NCBI RefSeq assembly: GCF_016811075.1
Contig: NZ_JAFBGL010000014.1
Span: forward strand, 1 to 63,933
Origin: Oceaniferula flava
GTDB lineage: Bacteria > Verrucomicrobiota > Verrucomicrobiia > Verrucomicrobiales > Akkermansiaceae
Direction of reading: 5' to 3'
DNA: 63,933 bases
Under the pieces are notes generated by a model, which worked only from the letters and a program-made list of their open reading frames with translations, ran no database searches and was not told the origin of the DNA. A program made the position numbers and the translations under genes. Shown here piece by piece: positions 17,701-24,857 of this stretch. The first letter of the stretch is position 1, and each line of letters opens with the position of its first letter.

Positions 17701-19654
17701 TCACAATGGACGGGCGGTCACCACGAGCAATGGGGCGATTCAATGGTCGGATGATCTGCTCACCTGGGAAGACGTAGGAAACCAACCCTCCGGCGACGTT
17801 AATCAGCTAACAATCGTGAATGGCAGCTACGCTTGTGTCACGAGCTCCGGAGAGCTGGGGCTTTCTGCTGACGGGGTCAACTGGACCTACCAAACTGTCG
17901 CAGCCGACGTCCCCCTGGCCGCGGTCTCCTACGGCAACGGCAAGTTTGTGGTTCTCAGAAAATCACATGCTTCCGTCTATGTGTCCATGGACGGCTCCAC
18001 ATGGACCACTCACACTTTACCGAATGATTCCTATAAGCATGTCAGTTTTGAGAATGAGGAATTTTTTGTCACTGACGGATATTATTCGACCCCGCGTTTG
18101 GCTCGGTCAGCTGACGGTCAAGTATGGACTGGAATTACGGCCACCCCCTACCTCACATCCTCCACTAAATTCGCCTACGGCGGTGGCTATTATCTGGTGA
18201 GTGATGGCTCGAGAATCTATCTCACCACTGATTTTTCTGAGTGGCACACGGTGTCGCTACCTATTTATAACACGTATATTTCCAGTGTGGTTTACCGCAG
18301 CGGTCGTGGCTTCCTGATTTCCACGAGCAATGGTTATTACGAGATCAATGACGATCTTAGCGTCGCAGAATACACTACACTCTCCGGCCAGTCTGGGACG
18401 CTTCATCTGGATGGGCAGACGCTCTATATCCTATCGACCACAATTGAGGTCGAAACAGACGATGACTTGGAAATATCAGATCTAACAATGACGCCAGTGA
18501 CCGCTGGCATTGGTGATACGTTTACGGCCACCGTGGACATGGTGAACCACGGATCGACCGCGGTCGCCAGCGATGCCCTGAGCTTCAGTTTCACAGCCTC
18601 GAAAGACGCGGTTTACGGTAACGGCGATGATGTGCCAATGGCGACGGGGCTACGCGTGAATTCTCCTCTGTTGGCTCAGAGTAATGACTCGGTATCATTT
18701 GAAATAGTAATACCCGAGACCATTGCCGCAGGAAATTACATGGTTTTTGTTTCCGCGCTAACAAGCTCGGAACTACGAGACCGGAATCCAGCCAATAATC
18801 ACTTTTCTACCTCTGAGGCTACGCTGGTGATTCCAGAATGGGTGTTGAACCTTGATATTGATGGTAACGGGCAGATCAATCAGGATTTCTCAGCGCTCCG
18901 TTATCCACATGGTGCTCAGGTTTCCCTCACCGCCAATGCCGGTAAAGGGGCTGCATTTGCCGGGTGGGCAGGGGACGCTGTCGGGGCCGAGAGTCAGATC
19001 ACCATTCTCATGGACGGTGACAAATCCGTGCAGGCGAACTTCTCCTCACGTGCCAGCCTCCAGCTCTACCTGCGAGGTGCCGGAGCGGTGGATGGTTTGG
19101 CCGATCTCGGGAGCTACGCTCTGAACGATACCGCCACGCTAACGGCCACAGCGGCTCCCGGTTGGGAGTTCTCCGGTTGGAGCGGGGCTGCCACGGGCAG
19201 CAACACAAGCGCCAACATCCTCATGGACGAACCCAAGGTGGTCACTGCCGAGTTCACCCTGTCGCTGGCAAATTGGAAATCAGAACATTTCACCGCAGCG
19301 GAACTGGCGGATCCCTTGATCTCCGGGGACGAGGCTGATCCTGATGGTGACGGGTTGAAAAATTGGCAGGAGTATCTTCACCTCGCCGATCCGCGCGACC
19401 AGCAGTCTACGGGCGTCGATAGCACAAAAGTTGCAGGCGGGTATCTCTATATGATTTTCCAACGCAACGCGGGAGCCACCGACGGCTATTCTCTGGAGTG
19501 CCAGGGTTCACGCAACCTGACATCCTGGGACAGTCCTGATTTCGAAGAGCGCGTGCTGTCCTCTGTAGACGGCGTGGAAACGGTGGAAGCCAGATTGCCC
19601 TCGACCGGAAACAGCAAAGGCTTCATTCGCCTGCAATACAACCAGACACCCTGA
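11750..19654 (+). CDS. Giant secreted subtilase (S8) with Ig-like, Asp-box-like, CARDB and InlB-type repeats
   Basis: A 2634-residue secreted serine protease. Order: signal peptide (1-22); propeptide region (to about 215); peptidase S8 (about 225-530) with Asp268 (VTDTGI), His307 (GGHGTHCAGT) and Ser468 (NGTSMATPHVSGA); two beta-sandwich modules (about 540-790); two Ig-like domains (about 793-960, QWYKNG and QWYKDD); a first block of Asp-box-like repeats, S-x-D-G-x-x-W (about 967-1545); a spacer domain (about 1551-1640); a second repeat block (about 1650-2235); a CARDB-like domain (about 2240-2365); two InlB-type repeats (FAGWAGDA, FSGWSGAA); and a C-terminal region with DPDGDGLKNWQEYLH, common in verrucomicrobial exoproteins. 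All three catalytic residues are present. ATG 11750 is preferred to TTG 11744. By eye, codon usage is less GC-rich from the Ig domains to CARDB than at the ends. Probably binds and degrades an extracellular substrate. Confidence 0.9.
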   Translation: MKRLLLPLCLILAAVVLYLGTRTQHETTAPAPSSKSSQKELAHSPSNNESALRSSKRTNAVVQDSEAPVQAQSEPVHAADDFVKKVISETWIDASEDKAGRRRVRVVEADFKYPHLRLEEEVWTDPDTGEQTVKRLRASVADHLMVGLKQGADEMVARNLLEQNGYRVRAVEPGSFILTELDDFQQAESQQKSIAEIQGLNEFIDFAEPDYLVYPTVTPNDPAYGSQKMWGLHNPGNSAGTVADADIDAPEGWDIRHDAANVVVAVTDTGIQYNHEDLVNNMWSDGSGNHGYDAYDDDLDPMDTGGHGTHCAGTIGAQGNNNIGLTGVAWDVQLMGLRFLGPQGGSTSDGIKVINYARENGADIISASWGGGGYSQSLYNAIQAAGNAGIPFIAAAGNDALNNDSTPHYPSSYDLPTLVAVASTTSSDQLSTFSCYGRYSVDIGAPGSSIWSAYIGSNSSYKNLNGTSMATPHVSGAMALARAQFPGDDAVELIARLYSSVDHISALAGKVSTGGRLNLHKLLGASASVVSNDDFDDALRFEGDYGFWSGSNNTATREADEDDFNPIVTGSRSLWYAWKAPFSGLVEFEVRADVTPFRVIAFSGDERDNLVVVADGNETPDTTETIRFYCEEDQEYRFLIDSSHAQGQSLVVSLALKPANDAFGDAIYLSGSRFSTSGSNRDATSQPFEDYSPHAGGGQGNSVWWRWTADFDGEFVITTQGSEFDTVLAVYTGTPGVNFNEVASNDDRNALDWTSQVTFAAESGTTYYIAVDGYRGDASGGILLNGFEAGSLVIVYQPSSRSVKLGDTVDFSVHGAGSNTIQYQWYKNGTAISGARSNSLRIENVIASDFTTYYAILSDGTNTIQSNQVALTELRVAPQIVVNPKSRSVATGENLWLSPQVTGSAPLTYQWYKDDVALTGETGVSLAITNAQVANNGHYHLEVSNELGTAETALIDIRVSDVPWSVWNQRYPTPQSNDIHDMIYAEGMFVAIGSGGAITTSVDCESWRLHSVGDNGFRLRRIAYGGGKWLAADWSGNFVSSDDGETWHAYSNETIGVSSGVTELFYWNGKFHYITRDTGDSFIYSSVDGMSWTLTKSFPGRVFNSPIFSADRLVLIESYANAITATTDMVTWAEGTAPTVSGAALKGGEGVFIDGEFRVWSNEGGKKLWQSSDGVTWTYTDYNSETNWIGRSNSNTSNHRIQLHDGKVYWANGNDLYVSEDGIHWASYSPGFDVNAVTVGNGLIAISGGGGVTASATKPYNLYGEDLSGLYSDTYFSGLKVVNNRAWVYGSAGYFSSADGLVWREEETLVDVDSLIYANDSYWSANQIAVNGSDQKIYRGLYPTNMTEVSESNLSYITKLAYHDGTFVAFSTFPSGSFYTSSDGIHWTSVGPSFSGGYKIKKLEYIGDRFVGLSSNGKIYTSPDGTTWSVFDTGENSLNDPEVLAYGLDYYLAAGTEGKLWSSQDGVTWSVQDLSSYRNGSGNGETTIAADDHGVAVFMGNKGVYSTDLQSWVEFSLPAASFSAASSFAGSVVAAGGYGSMAILQGGSPLSNAPVVGFDNLTHNGRYSVNSRIAVQTTAFDPEAGAILVSFWVNGVKISESTVNNPEFLWYPTSVGEYVLRVEATDVSGVRNEARIVVNVSGSTTIGNHARLSNASAVTTQGDSLFLLTETGGVAIYGEGEVARDLVLPTSDSLTSVAYSGGVYLVAGDEVFASSDGINWTLIPDLSGEASYHGGKFFITSSGKLSYSDDGFNWTTVDCAYMPATGGQVLYFNNLIWVCGGNQIAVSENGGLTWITSGIAGNRLVLSNEEVMTLANGQIRRSTDGLTWTTEDSPGNLSGFFIESGGRIFLCQNHILSGYVLKYFSVDGSTWAPLDVDLKFYEMSYGHGQWVCFGPYAAYRSSDGITWELFLGDESLQSPAPDTPFEQTPFNARSWQIAYQEDTGFVAVGYTWSDQLHAVSPDGVNWTYEKGASLQSEGLDLFAIHNGRAVTTSNGAIQWSDDLLTWEDVGNQPSGDVNQLTIVNGSYACVTSSGELGLSADGVNWTYQTVAADVPLAAVSYGNGKFVVLRKSHASVYVSMDGSTWTTHTLPNDSYKHVSFENEEFFVTDGYYSTPRLARSADGQVWTGITATPYLTSSTKFAYGGGYYLVSDGSRIYLTTDFSEWHTVSLPIYNTYISSVVYRSGRGFLISTSNGYYEINDDLSVAEYTTLSGQSGTLHLDGQTLYILSTTIEVETDDDLEISDLTMTPVTAGIGDTFTATVDMVNHGSTAVASDALSFSFTASKDAVYGNGDDVPMATGLRVNSPLLAQSNDSVSFEIVIPETIAAGNYMVFVSALTSSELRDRNPANNHFSTSEATLVIPEWVLNLDIDGNGQINQDFSALRYPHGAQVSLTANAGKGAAFAGWAGDAVGAESQITILMDGDKSVQANFSSRASLQLYLRGAGAVDGLADLGSYALNDTATLTATAAPGWEFSGWSGAATGSNTSANILMDEPKVVTAEFTLSLANWKSEHFTAAELADPLISGDEADPDGDGLKNWQEYLHLADPRDQQSTGVDSTKVAGGYLYMIFQRNAGATDGYSLECQGSRNLTSWDSPDFEERVLSSVDGVETVEARLPSTGNSKGFIRLQYNQTP

Positions 19655-19743
19655 AAATAAGCACGCGTTTTAAGCGTATTAAGGAACATACCTGTTATAC
19701 CTACATACTGGTGTTTGAGGGATGCAATTAATTTGATACAATC

Positions 19744-20269
19744 ATGATTAGAATATACACCTTATACGTTGCTTTACTACTTTGTGTTACACTTGAGTCT
19801 GCGAGAGCATCTGGCCCCGATGCTTGGTCAGTGGATTCGTTCCATTATAGGTTTTCTTCTCTTGAAGATGAAAATATTGAGATTAGATTTATTTTCCAGA
19901 GTAAGGCCGGTGAAAATCTGGTGGGTGATGTAAGGCATCCCCAATGGGGGCGTGCTCTCAAAGAAGTTCAAATAAAATCAAAAAAATTTGAGCTGACTAT
20001 TCCCGAAGAGGAAGCACGCTGTATTTTTGTAGGCGAAATAGAGAGTGTGAATTTATTTTTCGAGGGTAGAAAAAAAAACTGGTTATGTGCTGAATGTTGG
20101 GAAAAGAAAGAAAATTGGGATGGCTCGAGGGGATATGGTATCCTTTTACTTTAATCAGAAAAAATACTTAGGGCGTATGATTTTATCTGCAGGGGAGAAA
20201 CGCATAACTTATTTTACTAAACCTACGGGAGGTAAGCCCAGAGAAGGGCTTCAAGAGTTTGTAGAATAG
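19744..20269 (+). pseudogene. Small secreted protein gene interrupted by a frameshift in an A9 run
   Basis: The first frame (19744-20154) encodes a signal peptide (to about residue 22, ARAS) and a polar protein that reaches GRKKN, then drifts into Cys/Trp-rich sequence and stops. The second frame (to 20269) carries a continuous product ending EGLQEFVE. Removing one A from the nine at 20070-20078 joins them into one protein of about 174 residues (GRKKTGYVLNVGKRKK...). This could be a real frameshift, transcriptional slippage that restores the frame in part of the mRNA, or a homopolymer error. Family unknown. AT-rich compared with neighbouring housekeeping genes, fitting the accessory island. 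Confidence 0.6.
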
Positions 20270-20290
20270 ATCGCTGAATGAAATATTAAG

Positions 20291-20363
20291 GGACAGTCCT
20301 GATCTCGACGAGCGCGTGCTTGTCCTCTGTAGACGGAGTGGAAACGGTGGAAGCCAGATTGCC
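20291..20363 (+). repeat. Partial copy of the 3' end of the subtilase gene
   Basis: This segment closely matches 19528-19599 inside the last codons of the giant subtilase gene (shared GTGGAAACGGTGGAAGCCAG and flanks), with a few substitutions and one inserted T that breaks the frame. It is a decayed remnant of a duplicated or recombined subtilase tail. Confidence 0.85.
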
Positions 20364-20391
20364 TTTGTAAGCGTATTAACGTATTAAGTAA

Positions 20392-20419
20392 CGTATTAAG
20401 GGACAGGCCTTCTGTAGAG
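20392..20419 (+). repeat. REP-like repeat, copy 1
   Basis: Contains GGGACAGGCCTTCTGTA, the core of a repeat that recurs across 20.3-24.9 kb. The core has a short ACAG/CTGT inverted repeat. Here it follows several CGTATTAA units, and TTCTGTAGAGT is partly duplicated after it. Confidence 0.8.
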
Positions 20420-20486
20420 TCTTTCTGTAGAGTCTCATGAAAAACGCGAAACCATGCCGGCGGTTGATAAAATACAGCATAAAATC

Positions 20487-20954
20487 ATGAAGCGATTCAC
20501 CTCCATTTTTCTTATTCTCCTCTTCCCAAGCTTACTACTCGCGCAAGATGCCGGAGGACGAGTTTTGGTTGATGCTTCGGTTTGGAATATTCCGTTTATG
20601 GGACGACAAAAATCGCTTATTTACGAGATTCGAAATAACACGAAGGAGGATTTTAAAATCAGCAAGCATTGGCTACTAAACTCTAATGTGTATTTAAAAG
20701 TGATCGACCAAAATGGGAAAATAATACCCAACGATATTGGAGGATATCGCGAGACAAAAGATGACTACATCCTAGTGTCGCCAGGGGCCATTGTGTGCTT
20801 ATTGGGTTTACCGCCATACAACGAGGCTCTGTCCTCGGATCAGGCGCATCGATTCACCATTTGGCATACGAAGTTGAATACCAAATTCCACTGGAAGGTT
20901 CAAAACACGCAACCCAAGCCCAACGCGCAATCGCGTGACAAGATCGAAAAATGA
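20487..20954 (+). CDS. Small secreted protein of unknown function
   Basis: The 155 residues start MKRFTSIFLILLFPSLLLAQ, a clear signal peptide. The mature part is short and beta-rich with no motif I recognise; FTIWHTKLNTKFHWKVQ near the end suggests a beta-sandwich like those of small periplasmic proteins. The in-frame ATG at 20454 would precede the signal and is rejected. It is flanked by REP-like repeats on both sides and is AT-rich, so it is part of the variable island. No partner is evident. Confidence 0.65.
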   Translation: MKRFTSIFLILLFPSLLLAQDAGGRVLVDASVWNIPFMGRQKSLIYEIRNNTKEDFKISKHWLLNSNVYLKVIDQNGKIIPNDIGGYRETKDDYILVSPGAIVCLLGLPPYNEALSSDQAHRFTIWHTKLNTKFHWKVQNTQPKPNAQSRDKIEK

Positions 20955-20960
20955 GAGGAA

Positions 20961-20993
20961 GCGTATGAATGGACAGGCCTCTATAGGCCTTTA
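20961..20993 (+). repeat. Degenerate REP-like repeat, copy 2
   Basis: GGACAGGCCT followed by two further AGGCCT units. It shares the left half of the core only and looks decayed or expanded. Confidence 0.55.
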
Positions 20994-21048
20994 GGCCTTT
21001 CCATAGCGTCGGGAAACCGCATAATTACGATTAAGCGATGCCCCAGGA

Positions 21049-21088
21049 CGTATAGAGGGACAGGCCTTCTGTACGGGCCTTCTGTACG
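21049..21088 (+). repeat. REP-like repeat, copy 3, at the Rhs truncation point
   Basis: CGTATAGAGGGACAGGCC, then TTCTGTACG twice. The open frame of the truncated Rhs gene begins at its right edge, so this copy marks the breakpoint. Confidence 0.8.
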
Positions 21089-21112
21089 AAAACTCTCCGC
21101 ACCAAACCCACC

Positions 21113-23092
21113 TTGGACGGAAATGGCGAGCCCACCCATGCTGGAGGTAACGTCACTACTTGGAACTACGATAGCCAGCGCGGCTGGCTCACCAGCAAGC
21201 GTGACGCTGCCAGCAAAGGCGCGGACTACACCTACACCCCCGCAGGACGCCTCAAGACCCGCACATGGGCTCGCACCGGCACCAATACCACCAGCGGCAT
21301 CCTGACAACTTACAGCTACAGCCACGGCTTACTCAGTTCCGTCGTTTATAGCAATGACCCCGCCTCCACTCCCACGGTCAGCTACAGCTATGATGGCTAT
21401 GGCCGTCCGGTCACCGTTACCCAGGGAAGCAATACCCACACCTATGCTTATGACGCCGCGACCTTGGTTCTCGATAAGGAAACCATCGACTACAACGGCT
21501 TCACTCGCATTCTGGACCGCAGCCAGGACGGATTGCTCCGCCCCACCGGATTCTCAGTCGCAGCTCCTTCCCAGGCCGCAGAGCACAGTGTCAGCTACAC
21601 CTATGATACGGCATCCCGCCTCTCCACCGTAGCCAATGGCACAGACACCTTCACTTACAGCTATCTGCCCGATAGCTACGGCGTGGTTGAGCACGTCACC
21701 CGCACCGGCGGCCACACCGTCACCAATGCCTACGAGGCCAGCCGCAACGTCCTGCTCAGCAAGACCAACCACACCGGCACCCCCGCAGACCCCACACCCG
21801 TGATCTCCAAGTTCGCTTACACCACGAACAATCTCGGCCAGCGCACCAGTCTCACCACCAGCGGCAGCGCCTTCACCACCGCCCCCGTCTACAGCTGGAG
21901 CTACAACGCCGCTGGGGAACTTGTCGAGGCGGATGACACCTCCGCCGCGAATAACGACCGCGCCTACCAGTTCGATGCCATCGGCAATCGCGAGAAAACA
22001 GCCGACGGCCTGCTGGCCGATCTGCCGAATGATCCCAACTACATCGCGGACGCGGTGAACCAATACACCAAGGCCAACGGAGTCAGCCTCCCGGTGGACG
22101 CCTATGATGACGATGGTAACCTCACCGTCGCCCCGCTGCCCGTGGACCAGAACACCAACGTGCGCTACCACTGGGATGCCGAGAATCGCCTGGTCAAAAT
22201 CACCAGCCTCGATGAAACCACCACCATCGCCGAATATAGCTACGATTACCTCGGCCGCCGCATCTCAAAATCTGTTCCCCAGAACGGCACACCCCAATCC
22301 CCAATCCCAATTTCCTACTTCCTATACGATGGCTGGAACATCATCACCGAATATTCTGGCACCACGCTGGCAAAGACGTATACTTGGGGTATGGATTTAT
22401 CGGGGTCGATGCAAGGAGCGGGAGGGGTCGGCGGACTTCTGTCAGTCAGCCACGGCGCGTCCAGCTACTACCCCACCTATGATGGCAACGGCAACGTCAG
22501 CGAGTATCTGGACTCAACAGGCACGGTGCAAGCCCACTACGAGTATGACGCCTTTGGAAACACGGTGGTCGGCACGGGAACCAAGGTGAATGACTTCGCC
22601 CACCGCTTCAGCACCAAGCCGCATGATGCCGAAACCGGCCTCTACTACTACGGTTACAGATACTATGATCCCGTCACGGGAAGATGGCCATCCAGAGACC
22701 CCATTGAGGAGAAGGGCGGTCTGAACCTTTATAGCTTTATTGGAAACGATGGCTTAAATAATTGGGATTACCTTGGACGGGATAAAAATGCAGATGCAGA
22801 GAAGGAAATCAGTTGCATTTGCACCGTTAATACCAACTGTGAATGCAAGTGCAAGAAGGAGGGGGAAGAGCTGCAAGAGGGTGCTTGTGGTGCATATAAC
22901 GCTCTTGGAGAAGCAACGGAGCCAACTAAGCAAGAAGCCTTGAAGCGAGCTAACATTGAGCTTCTTATTGATGCCTCTGAAGGCTGCTTTGCAAAAAAAT
23001 GTCCGCTGAAAGAAGGGGGCGCTTGCCAGCCAACATATGGACCAAAAGATGTAAATTGCCGTTGTTTTGATGAAACAGGAAATCCAGTTTAA
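21113..23092 (+). CDS. 5'-truncated Rhs/YD-repeat protein with Cys-rich C-terminal tip
   Basis: The 659 residues are the 3' part of an Rhs/YD-repeat polymorphic-toxin gene. YD repeats (YSYDGYGRPV, YTYDTASRL, YDAFGNTV) lead to the core end motif YYYGYRYYDPVTGRWPSRDPI, followed by GGLNLYSFIGNDGLNNWDYLG, where variable tips begin. The tip (about 105 residues) has 11 Cys and no toxin motif I recognise. No signal peptide, no ATG near the start and no N-terminal shell exist: the frame runs upstream into REP copy 3, so the gene has lost its 5' end. TTG 21113 is only a nominal start. The next gene overlaps its 3' end by 23 nt, as immunity genes do. It is probably a silent remnant or cassette. Confidence 0.75.
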   Translation: MDGNGEPTHAGGNVTTWNYDSQRGWLTSKRDAASKGADYTYTPAGRLKTRTWARTGTNTTSGILTTYSYSHGLLSSVVYSNDPASTPTVSYSYDGYGRPVTVTQGSNTHTYAYDAATLVLDKETIDYNGFTRILDRSQDGLLRPTGFSVAAPSQAAEHSVSYTYDTASRLSTVANGTDTFTYSYLPDSYGVVEHVTRTGGHTVTNAYEASRNVLLSKTNHTGTPADPTPVISKFAYTTNNLGQRTSLTTSGSAFTTAPVYSWSYNAAGELVEADDTSAANNDRAYQFDAIGNREKTADGLLADLPNDPNYIADAVNQYTKANGVSLPVDAYDDDGNLTVAPLPVDQNTNVRYHWDAENRLVKITSLDETTTIAEYSYDYLGRRISKSVPQNGTPQSPIPISYFLYDGWNIITEYSGTTLAKTYTWGMDLSGSMQGAGGVGGLLSVSHGASSYYPTYDGNGNVSEYLDSTGTVQAHYEYDAFGNTVVGTGTKVNDFAHRFSTKPHDAETGLYYYGYRYYDPVTGRWPSRDPIEEKGGLNLYSFIGNDGLNNWDYLGRDKNADAEKEISCICTVNTNCECKCKKEGEELQEGACGAYNALGEATEPTKQEALKRANIELLIDASEGCFAKKCPLKEGGACQPTYGPKDVNCRCFDETGNPV

Positions 23093-23504
23093 GGCCGTTA
23101 TTGTTTGTTCTGTGCTGCTGTTATTCGGAGTGCTTTCAATTTCAATATATGTAAAAAAACGCATCGGAAGTGATCCATTTAAGGGGGGGCTTTATCCGCA
23201 CAAAGTCGAAAATCTTACTCCAGATGAATATGTGAATTCAATACCAGCGGTGCAGATAGAAAGCGATTCTCCCTCTGCGTTTTATGCCTCCTGGGAACAT
23301 GCAAATCACGCCAAAGAAATCAAGGTTGTGAACGCTTCAACTAGGAGCGAGGCTCTAGGTTCGCTACGAGAGGCATATTCCATTCTTCTCGGTCTTGAAG
23401 AATACCGCAGTGATTGGAAACCTCATCTTGTTAGAGCTAAAATTAATGATCTAAGGATTGAGATTAAAGAATGCTACAAAGGGATGAGAGAAGATGGAGA
23501 ATAG
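23070..23504 (+). CDS. Small membrane-anchored protein, candidate immunity partner of the Rhs tip
   Basis: The 144 residues begin MKQEIQFKAVIVCSVLLLFGVLSISIYV, one transmembrane helix, followed by a soluble helical domain (EALGSLREAYSILLGLEEYRSDWKPHLVRAKI). The ATG at 23070 lies inside the Rhs gene in another frame, so the two overlap. That placement fits an immunity protein, but the sequence matches no family I know, and the upstream toxin gene is truncated. A plain hypothetical membrane protein is the alternative. Confidence 0.6.
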   Translation: MKQEIQFKAVIVCSVLLLFGVLSISIYVKKRIGSDPFKGGLYPHKVENLTPDEYVNSIPAVQIESDSPSAFYASWEHANHAKEIKVVNASTRSEALGSLREAYSILLGLEEYRSDWKPHLVRAKINDLRIEIKECYKGMREDGE

Positions 23505-23725
23505 GGTAATTGTTGGGCAATGCAACCTTCCCACGCTGGCGCAGCAAAAACCCCAGCCTGGAGCAAGGGAGAAAACCGCTGCGGCACGCTCCATGCTTGT
23601 GGCATGGATCGCGCCTCCGCTCCCGCGAGAGCCGTTCAACCCCGGTCGCTGGCTTGCGTCCTGCACTCAGCGGCTCGCTGCGCTCCGCCACATCGTTCCG
23701 GCCTCCAGCCGCTCCCTACGCTTAG
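23505..23725. other. GC-rich non-coding segment between island genes
   Basis: Visibly richer in G and C than both neighbouring genes, with short inverted repeats (CCATGC/GCATGG; CGGCTCGCTGCGCTCCG). Open frames exist in several registers, but none has coding character. It ends at REP copy 4. Possibly a dispersed palindromic element. Confidence 0.4.
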
Positions 23726-23752
23726 CGTATAGAGGGACAGGCCTTCTGTACG
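23726..23752 (+). repeat. REP-like repeat, copy 4
   Basis: CGTATAGAGGGACAGGCC then TTCTGTACG, a perfect core match. It sits 28 nt before the next small secreted-protein gene. Confidence 0.85.
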
Positions 23753-23779
23753 AACAATTGATCCAGCAGTAATAACATT

Positions 23780-24187
23780 ATGAATTACTTAATTTTGATC
23801 GTTTTTTTTCTTGCCATGCCTTGTAAGGCGGGGCAACCCGAAGCTGATTTTATTGGTCGGTTTCAGGTTGTCTATTTAATCGAAATTGATCCGAGCCTAA
23901 AAAAAATTACTGCAGTCCAGAAAATCAAAGGGCCTGCTGTAGAAGTTAAGAACCTCGCTAAAAAATTTAGTTATCTGCTAGTGTTATATAGAGACGCACG
24001 AAATAAAGTTAAGGTGGTGTGCACCTCAAACGACTTCCTAACGAAAAGAGGGGGATTTGGCGTAAATGTAAGTTTTTGGCCGGTCGAAGAAGGTTATATA
24101 AATGCAAATAATTACGGCAAACTATCCATTGTTGATCTAGAAAAAGAAGGCAATAAATTAGGAGAGGCCGAGAAAGAAGGAAACTAA
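23780..24187 (+). CDS. Small secreted protein of unknown function
   Basis: The 135 residues start MNYLILIVFFLAMPCKAG: a signal peptide, or a lipoprotein with a poor lipobox. The rest is Lys-rich and beta-like (FQVVYLIEIDPSLKKI) with a charged tail (DLEKEGNKLGEAEKEGN). No family recognised. AT-rich and bracketed by REP-like copies 4 and 5. It follows the island pattern of one small exported protein per inter-repeat interval. Confidence 0.65.
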   Translation: MNYLILIVFFLAMPCKAGQPEADFIGRFQVVYLIEIDPSLKKITAVQKIKGPAVEVKNLAKKFSYLLVLYRDARNKVKVVCTSNDFLTKRGGFGVNVSFWPVEEGYINANNYGKLSIVDLEKEGNKLGEAEKEGN

Positions 24188-24237
24188 AGGAGAGGGGGCC
24201 GTGTGGAGGGGGGTAATGAATAACTCAACCAAAGTAT

Positions 24238-24312
24238 CGTATCAAGGGACAGGCCTTCTGTAAGAAAAAGGTATTGACTTTAGGTGTTCACATGATTACT
24301 CGTTGTTGTCAC
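24238..24312 (+). repeat. REP-like repeat, copy 5, plus a copy of the RAYT gene leader
   Basis: The core GGGACAGGCCTTCTGTA starts at 24246. From there to 24312 the sequence matches 24898-24964, the leader of the RAYT gene up to its start codon, at 60 of 67 positions by my alignment. The ATG is CAC here and no transposase follows. Confidence 0.85.
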
Positions 24313-24321
24313 ATAAAGGTC

Positions 24322-24347
24322 CGTATAGAGGGACAGGCCTTCTGTAG
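24322..24347 (+). repeat. REP-like repeat, copy 6
   Basis: CGTATAGAGGGACAGGCC then TTCTGTAG. Same orientation as all other copies. Confidence 0.85.
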
Positions 24348-24398
24348 AGAAAAGAGATTGAGACGGTACAGCTGAAGATAACGCGTTAGACGAAAAAG

Positions 24399-24857
24399 AT
24401 GATGATTGTAAAAAGGATGAAAAAGACACTACAACTGAATAAATTATTTTTCTTGGTTGCCTTTGGTATTTGTTGCGTTTCCTGCAAAAAAAGCAATGGT
24501 TTAGGTTCGAGTGATATCAAGGAAAAACCTGAAAAAGTTTATTCGCTTAATGAAGAGCAAAGAAGTTTAATTAAGGGTTTTACTGATAGATATTCTAGCT
24601 CCGTGTATGAGCTGTTACAAGGGGCTGGAATCGGATTTGTGTCCCCTACAGAAACTGAAGAATTTCAAGCCGAGATTACTCCTGAAGGGTTATATGTCAT
24701 CGGAGATTCCTCTGCTCATGAAAAGATTGCACTTTTTCTGAGGGATTACCTTACCCGTGAATACATAGACTCTCTCTTTGAAGCGACTGAAGCATCAAAT
24801 GCTGAATGGCTTGGAAAAAAAAAGAACTACTCAGAGAGGGGTCAGAGAGCAATATAG
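24399..24857 (+). CDS. Small lipoprotein of unknown function
   Basis: The 152 residues have a type II signal with lipobox CVSC followed by KK (Cys about residue 29). The second-codon ATG or the ATG at 24417 (MKKTLQLNKLFFLV) could be the true start. The mature domain is mixed alpha/beta (FTDRYSSSVYELLQGAGIGF, EEFQAEITPEGLYVIG). No family recognised. AT-rich and flanked by REP-like copies 6 and 7. Confidence 0.65.
   Translation: MMIVKRMKKTLQLNKLFFLVAFGICCVSCKKSNGLGSSDIKEKPEKVYSLNEEQRSLIKGFTDRYSSSVYELLQGAGIGFVSPTETEEFQAEITPEGLYVIGDSSAHEKIALFLRDYLTREYIDSLFEATEASNAEWLGKKKNYSERGQRAI

Noticed and set aside
23505-23725. Overlapping ORFs in three frames
   Set aside because: Open only because the segment is GC-rich; no start context or known family.
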